NCBI GenBank assembly: GCA_005877655.1
Contig: VBOC01000079.1
Location: forward strand, 1 to 19,086
DNA length: 19,086 bases
Reading direction: 5' to 3'
Origin: Ignavibacteria bacterium
Lineage (GTDB): Bacteria > Bacteroidota > Ignavibacteria > UBA10030 > SZUA-254
In this document: positions 15,108-19,086 of the stretch, one piece after another
How positions within the stretch are numbered: position 1 is the stretch's first letter
Layout of the letters: each line of letters starts with the position of its first letter
Translations under genes and position numbers: made by a program
The notes under the pieces: model-generated
Database searches by the model: none
Seen by the model: the letters and a program-made list of their open reading frames with translations, nothing else
Told to the model about the DNA's origin: nothing

Positions 15108-16055
15108 TTACGGCTTCACGTGTGTTCCATCGATTGCGGCCCGGACTCCCGCCGCCAACTTCTCAGCGGGACCGACACCCCAGTAATGCAAGAAGATCAC
15201 CATTGGGCGTGTTCGCGTCATGTGATGATGGATGGCAACAACGTCAAGCCCGTTTTTCCGGAGCGCCCTCAATACCGAAGTTACCTCGGACTCGAGCATG
15301 GCGATGTCGCCAGCGACCGCTGTTTTCTCATCCGTGCCGACAAATGCGGCCCAGGTGTTCAGTCCCATGCGCGCATTTATGGATGCACCCATCTCCTTTA
15401 TTTTCAGATCGTCGCGTCCAATCGTTATTTTGTAGACAGGACCGTTCATCTCCCCCTCGTGACCGATGATTGTATTTATTTTTTGGGTATTTAACTTTCC
15501 CTCGACGACCTGAACTGCATTCTCTGCGGCGGACGAGTCTGATGCGTTCTCACTCCTGGCTCCTTCTCGAGGGGAGACATGTCCGATCAAGTCCAGTGCG
15601 GGTTTCACCTCCCTTGCAAGATCCGCGGGCTTGCCGTGGCCATGGATGTGCATATAGTACACGCGCGGGTCATCCCAGAAGAAGTGGTTATGGAGCGCCG
15701 TTACCTCCAGACCGTTGTCGAGGATGGCGGACATGACCGGATTGACTTCCCCCTGCAGCAACACGAGATCGCCCATCATGACGTTCATGCCTTTGTCCCC
15801 TCCCGTCATTGCACACCAGCCGCCAAAACCGAACGAAGTCGGTGTAGCGACGCCCGCAATGGAGATTTTCAAGTCGTTGCGCGGTATACTTACCTTCAAG
15901 ACGCCATCTTTATAGTCGCCTTTCTTCCCAAGGTAAGTGAGAACATCTTGGTATTCCTTTGGCATTTGCTGGGCCTGTGTGTGTCTCTGCGAGGCAAGTG
16001 TTGCCAGGATGATGGCGGGCACATAAAAGAGCGCTCGCCTCTTGGTAATTTTCAT
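15108..16055 (-). CDS. Secreted protein with two DUF1259 (LppY/LpqO) domains
   Basis: This is 315 residues, with AAGGAAG six bases ahead of the ATG. It has a signal peptide (MKITKRRALFYVPAIILATLA, likely cut after TQAQ, about residue 29). Two DUF1259 repeats follow, at about 36-160 and 183-315, joined by a Ser/Glu-rich linker. Each repeat opens with a similar segment (VSIPRNDLKISIAG and ITIGRDDLKIKEMG) and carries a His cluster: His122, 124, 136, 138 and 140 in the first, His276-278 and 290 in the second. The His-rich motifs suggest metal binding, but that is inference; the LppY/LpqO family has no settled function. The second repeat lacks the HIHGHG motif, so the two may differ in ligand. It is 40 nt after the Cys/His protein gene and 77 nt before the DUF5916 gene, so these are probably co-transcribed. 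Confidence 0.88.
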   Translation of the reverse strand: MKITKRRALFYVPAIILATLASQRHTQAQQMPKEYQDVLTYLGKKGDYKDGVLKVSIPRNDLKISIAGVATPTSFGFGGWCAMTGGDKGMNVMMGDLVLLQGEVNPVMSAILDNGLEVTALHNHFFWDDPRVYYMHIHGHGKPADLAREVKPALDLIGHVSPREGARSENASDSSAAENAVQVVEGKLNTQKINTIIGHEGEMNGPVYKITIGRDDLKIKEMGASINARMGLNTWAAFVGTDEKTAVAGDIAMLESEVTSVLRALRKNGLDVVAIHHHMTRTRPMVIFLHYWGVGPAEKLAAGVRAAIDGTHVKP

Positions 16056-16095
16056 GGTGGCTTCCTTTCCAAGAGTTTCGATTCTTCGTTGGAAT

Positions 16096-16464
16096 TTACT
16101 TGACAGAGCTTATGTAAAGAACTTGTGTGCCTCCCTTTTTTACTAACTTTCCTGTCACGGTCACTGTCTCTGACATTTTATCGATGAGCAGCTCGCGGCC
16201 GGGCTGGTGATCGTTGCTTCCCATTGCCACGTAAAGATTTCCTTTTGCATCAAGGATTCCGATCGGATTTCCCGCTTTCGCACACGTGGTTGCACACGCT
16301 TTGTGACCCGCTCCGTGGCTGCCATCATCGAGATAACACCAAACATCCACGACCTCTCCTTTTACTGTCTTCTCCTTGCTTTTAGATTGGTCCATCGCTG
16401 AGGTCACATTGATTGTAAGCAGCGCAACAAGCATTGCCGTCAGTACAAATGATTGTGGTTTCAT
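16096..16464 (-). CDS. Small secreted Cys/His-motif protein
   Basis: This is 122 residues, with AAGGAGA eight bases ahead of the ATG. The signal peptide ends near residue 23 (LLTINVTSA). The mature chain is only about 100 residues and looks all-beta (VKGEVVDVWCYL, GNLYVAM, VTVTGKLVKKGG), perhaps OB-like. It contains C43-x6-H50-x3-H54-x2-C57-x3-C61, a plausible metal site or a disulphide cluster. Similar sequences are known only as hypothetical proteins as far as I recall; I assign no enzyme function. It sits 40 nt before the DUF1259 gene and 63 nt after the lipoprotein gene, all on the minus strand, which fits a shared periplasmic task. The leader is AT-rich and no separate promoter stands out. 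Confidence 0.8.
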   Translation of the reverse strand: MKPQSFVLTAMLVALLTINVTSAMDQSKSKEKTVKGEVVDVWCYLDDGSHGAGHKACATTCAKAGNPIGILDAKGNLYVAMGSNDHQPGRELLIDKMSETVTVTGKLVKKGGTQVLYISSVK

Positions 16465-16527
16465 GATTGCGTCTCCTTATGTTGTGTAGGTTGATTATGA
16501 GGATTTAAGAATTATTGGTTGTTTTCT

Positions 16528-17290
16528 TTATTTTCCGCTTGCCAGATTCTTTACTGTGAAATCGTCGAAAAGGATATACGAATCTGCCTTAGTCCATAAT
16601 CCTATTTGCCCGGAGCCGGTAAATGTTTGATCCTCCTTTTCAATCAATCTCTTGCCATCAAAATAACACTCGAGCGTATCTCCTCTTGCCTCCACAACGA
16701 GCGTGTGCCATTGGTTCGTGCTTACTTTCGTATTAGATCCTTCTACTTGTTTTCTGCTGCCTTTGACAACTTTGTAAGAATTCACATTGTCCTCGAGGGC
16801 GTTTGCCCGGACAAGGTAGTAGTTGTTGATGTCTTTGTATCGCCAGACAAGCCCGGCACCCTGGTCGACCGAGCCCTTGATCGCCTTGAACTTCACGCTG
16901 AGCTGGAGATCGGTGTATGCCGATGAATCCAGGACAGCGACCGGAAAGCGATAATCGGTTTGATCCTGAGATGTTTGAGCAAGAACATTTGGTTTCGACG
17001 GTGCCGTTGTGTCTTCCACGACAATCCAGTTTCCGATCTGGCCATTGCCTGTTCGATCGTGTAACCAGCCCTTCGGAATCCGACCCGAGCTGTCAGTGTC
17101 AAAACCATAGAGCGTTCCACCTTGAATTCCAAATTGGTCGCTGCCGGTGTCGTTTACTTGCCCGGATGCGGCTGTCGTCGTCTCGCTCCTTGTTAAATCC
17201 TCCTTTGCATCCAATCAGAGTTAGAGCAAACAAGAAGCAGCACAGCTCGCGCGCACTCTTTGCAAGATGATGGCCCATGTTTTTTATCAT
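16528..17290 (-). CDS. LamG/DUF1080-like lipoprotein, frame broken near the signal peptide
   Basis: The main body (about 228 residues to the stop at 16528) is a concanavalin-like, DUF1080/3-keto-disaccharide hydrolase-type domain: WIVVEDTTAPSKPNVLAQTS, then DQGAGLVWRYKDINNYYLVR, WHTLVVEARGDTLECYFDG and GLWTKADSYILFDDFTV. In its own frame it would start at a poor TTG (17214). In another frame an ATG at 17290 has AGGGA just ahead and encodes a lipoprotein signal ending in the lipobox LIGC. A one-base removal near 17205-17215 (for example in the AAAGGAGG stretch) joins them as LIGC-KEDLTRS. I therefore annotate one gene with a single-base disruption, either a real lesion or an assembly error. 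The intact product would be an outer-membrane or periplasmic lipoprotein that binds or cleaves a carbohydrate; the catalytic residues are not evident to me. Confidence 0.75.
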
Positions 17291-17343
17291 CGCATCCCTT
17301 CAAGTTTGGCAGTTCATTGTCTGTTTCTCAGATTAGAATCCTC

Positions 17344-17553
17344 TCAATGCGTACCATGCATTGAGATCGAATTCTGCTTCCTTGTGGTCTCGATGTGGTT
17401 GCGCACAACGAAAGGAGCGATTGCCAATGCAGCGCCACAGAATTCCATAAAATCCGCATCGTTCATAAAACCATAGACAACCATCAACAACCCGATTGTG
17501 ACAACAAGATACTAAATGATTGCGAGTATAATAGATGATTGGCTCAAACTCAT
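17344..17553 (-). pseudogene. Small two-helix membrane protein ORF with in-frame TAG
   Basis: Reading from the ATG at 17553, 6 nt past the ChrA stop, gives 69 codons ending in TGA at 17344-17346 and interrupted once by TAG at codon 14 (17512-17514). Both sides look coding. Codons 7-31 form a hydrophobic segment (SSIILAII, stop, YLVVTIGLLMVVYGF), and about codons 37-50 form a second (MEFCGAALAIAPFVV). The tail is polar and basic (RNHIETTRKQ). The TAG could come from CAG or a similar codon. A shorter product could start at TTG/ATG codons 22-24. No family is recognised and no ribosome site precedes the ATG, though overlap with ChrA termination could couple translation. Its position between ChrA and the lipoprotein suggests it is part of that set. 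Confidence 0.5.
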
Positions 17554-17559
17554 CGATAT

Positions 17560-18729
17560 TCAACCACGATAATGGAATAACACGAGGCCCAATAATCCGG
17601 CGACAATGACGATAATCGGTTCCGGAATTTTGAATTTGAACAGCAACCCCAATGTTGCGACCGCAATGAGGGCCGTCGGGATGTCAGAGATGGCGCGGCG
17701 ACCCAATACAATGACTGCGCCGGCGATTGCGCCCGTTGCCGCGGAGGTCACGCCTTGAACAAAGGCGTTGACCTGCGGGTTCTTCGCAAAGCGCTCGTAG
17801 TACGGTGTCAGCACCACCACCACGAGCCAGACGGGGAGGAACACTCCAAGCGCCGCGGCGACGGCGCCCCATAGCCCTGCCACCAGATATCCTATAAATC
17901 CGACGGTGATGACAACAGGTCCCGGCGTGATCATCGCGACAGCGACTGCATCCAGGAACTGGCGCTCGTTCAGCCAGTGCATCTGCTGCACGATGCTTCC
18001 GTGCAGGAATGGCACAATGGCGAGTCCGCTTCCGAAGACGAACGAACCGGCTTTTGCGAAGAAGAGGAATATCCCCGTCAGCGCTGAGAGCTTCGTCAGC
18101 AAAGGGATCTGCAGCCCAGGGATGTTAATCAGTGGCAGAAAGCTGCCGAGACGTTCGCTCAGAAATCTCGGCGGGGAAAGGACAATGAGTGCAACTATTC
18201 CCGCGAGAACAACAAGCAAGACAATTTCTTGCTCGGTGACCGCGGTGACGAGGCACATCACTCCGAAAATTGCCCATAGGAGCGGCTGTTTCTTCAACGT
18301 CACCTTTGCGAGCTTATATGCAGATTTAATAATGATGCCGACGACCGCTGCGCCAATGCCGTAGAAGACCGCCTGCATCCACGAAAGCCCGCCGTAGAGA
18401 GTGTACACCCAGCCCAGCAAAACGACCATGATAAACGAGGGAAGAACGAAGACACCGCCGACAAGGGTTGCGCCCAAAAAACCGGCCTCGACATATCCGA
18501 TGTACATCGCAAGTTGTGCGGCGAGCGGTCCGGGGGCAAGTTGTGCGAGCGCGAGCCCGCGTAAATATTGATCCTTCGTCAGCCATCTGCGCTCTTCGAC
18601 GAGATCGTTCTCCATGTGCCCGGCCAGGGCAATCGGTCCGCCGAAGCCGATGGAGCCGAGCTTCAGGAAGTAGAGGAGAAGGTTTCGGAACGAATACGCT
18701 TCCGGCTGCACGGGGGTCGAATCTGGCAT
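17560..18729 (-). CDS. chrA: Chromate transporter, two-domain ChrA (CHR superfamily)
   Basis: This is a 389-residue inner-membrane protein with about ten to twelve hydrophobic segments. It is the long form of the CHR family, with two homologous halves. The first half has SIGFGGP (about 26-32), LAQLAPGPLA (61-70) and an RRWL region (47-50). The second half has KAGSFVFGSGLAIVPFL (226-242) and AMITPGPVV (265-273). Known ChrA proteins export chromate, usually in exchange for or coupled to protons; some relatives may handle other oxyanions. The length is normal and no key motif is lost. The start is ATG 18729, with only a weak purine signal ahead. The next minus-strand ORF starts 6 nt after its stop. 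No chrB-like regulator is present in the window. Confidence 0.9.
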   Translation of the reverse strand: MPDSTPVQPEAYSFRNLLLYFLKLGSIGFGGPIALAGHMENDLVEERRWLTKDQYLRGLALAQLAPGPLAAQLAMYIGYVEAGFLGATLVGGVFVLPSFIMVVLLGWVYTLYGGLSWMQAVFYGIGAAVVGIIIKSAYKLAKVTLKKQPLLWAIFGVMCLVTAVTEQEIVLLVVLAGIVALIVLSPPRFLSERLGSFLPLINIPGLQIPLLTKLSALTGIFLFFAKAGSFVFGSGLAIVPFLHGSIVQQMHWLNERQFLDAVAVAMITPGPVVITVGFIGYLVAGLWGAVAAALGVFLPVWLVVVVLTPYYERFAKNPQVNAFVQGVTSAATGAIAGAVIVLGRRAISDIPTALIAVATLGLLFKFKIPEPIIVIVAGLLGLVLFHYRG

Positions 18730-18768
18730 CGGGTCTTCAAGATACCAAATAATACAGAATACCCAACT

Positions 18769-18804
18769 CCCGGAATAGGCGTGCTCAATCGCCTGAAATC
18801 CGGG
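18769..18804 (-). other. Hairpin between the aldo/keto reductase and chrA
   Basis: The outer arms CCCGGA (18769-18774) and TCCGGG (18799-18804) enclose the inner arms AGGCG (18777-18781) and CGCCT (18790-18794) around an 8-nt loop. On the minus strand it starts 13 nt after the aldo/keto reductase stop. No T run follows, so it is either a weak terminator or an mRNA-stabilising or regulatory structure ahead of chrA. Confidence 0.45.
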
Positions 18805-18817
18805 GACTGCACGCCGA

Positions 18818-19086
18818 TCAACGGTTCACTGTCCGCATGCCGCCTTCCGAGTAGCGCATGCCGGCCACCGCGCCGGAGGGGATTTCCTCGGCGATGCGCT
18901 CGAGATCCCCGGCGGTAAGCTCGATTTCCAAAGCCCGCACATTCTCTTCGAGATATTTGCGCCGCTTCGTTCCGGGAATCGGAACGACATCCTTTCCCTG
19001 GGCCAGCACCCACGCAAGCGCCAGCTGTGCGGGCGTGCACTTTTTCTCCGCAGCGATTTCTTCAAGACGCCGGACGAGGGCGAGGT
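18818..19086 (-). CDS. Aldo/keto reductase, C-terminal part (runs off the window)
   Basis: The frame is open from the window edge and stops at 18818-18820, giving about 89 residues; the N-terminus lies outside. The sequence LALAWVLAQGKDVVPIPGTKRRKYLEENV, followed by ELTAGDLERIAEEIP and GMRYSEGGMRTVNR, is typical of the C-terminal end of cytoplasmic NADPH-dependent aldo/keto reductases. The IPGTKRRKYLEEN stretch corresponds to the cofactor phosphate-binding loop. The catalytic Tyr/Lys/Asp/His tetrad would be in the missing part. Substrate specificity cannot be judged from this fragment. It is on the same strand as chrA, 88 nt upstream, with a hairpin between, so co-transcription is possible but uncertain. 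Confidence 0.88.
   Translation of the reverse strand, partial: LALVRRLEEIAAEKKCTPAQLALAWVLAQGKDVVPIPGTKRRKYLEENVRALEIELTAGDLERIAEEIPSGAVAGMRYSEGGMRTVNR

Overview
The window looks like a chromosomal segment from an uncultured member of the Bacteroidota/Ignavibacteriota side of the FCB superphylum. The best evidence is the 1.6-kDa-residue-scale secreted protein at 5514-10385 (about 1620 residues), which ends in a type IX secretion (T9SS) type A sorting domain with the NFPNPFNP motif. Supporting evidence is a DUF6600 protein, a DUF5916 outer-membrane protein, and a promoter at 10416-10446 that fits the Bacteroidota -33/-7 consensus exactly. Most of the window is GC-rich, with an AT-richer patch at about 16460-17560. 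No rRNA, tRNA, CRISPR array or insertion sequence was recognised.

Layout. (1) Left edge, minus strand: a stand-alone DUF6600 secreted protein gene with a textbook sigma-54 promoter, a strong Shine-Dalgarno, and a strong intrinsic terminator. Its 3' end lies in a 27-nt tandem repeat that repeats the stop codon in phase. (2) 1958-5318, plus strand: a frameshifted secreted hydrolase-like gene, a small unknown protein, and a type II NADH dehydrogenase, closely spaced. (3) 5514-10385, plus strand: a very large T9SS cargo protein with BNR/Asp-box repeats, ASH-type Ig-like domains and a sorting domain. (4) 10513-12771, plus strand: a regulatory cluster made of a LexA/CI-like S24 repressor with a palindromic operator at its own promoter, a DNA-binding protein with a C-terminal receiver domain, and a protein pairing a degenerate receiver with a histidine-kinase dimerisation (DHp) domain but no ATPase domain. 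(5) 12853-18729, minus strand: a possible six-gene run made of a chromate-type ChrA transporter, a small membrane ORF broken by TAG, a frameshifted LamG/DUF1080-like lipoprotein, a small secreted Cys/His protein, a double DUF1259 (LppY/LpqO) protein and a DUF5916 outer-membrane protein. (6) Right edge, minus strand: the C-terminal part of an aldo/keto reductase.

How the genes may work together. The most interesting blocks are the regulator pair at 11392-12771, which looks like a phosphorelay lacking its own ATP-binding kinase domain, and the ChrA-lipoprotein-Cys/His-DUF1259 run, which could be an envelope system for an oxyanion or metal. Both ideas rest on gene order and motifs, not on experiment. 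Three reading frames are broken (two by shifts, one by an internal TAG). These may be real decay or assembly errors, and read mapping would separate the two.
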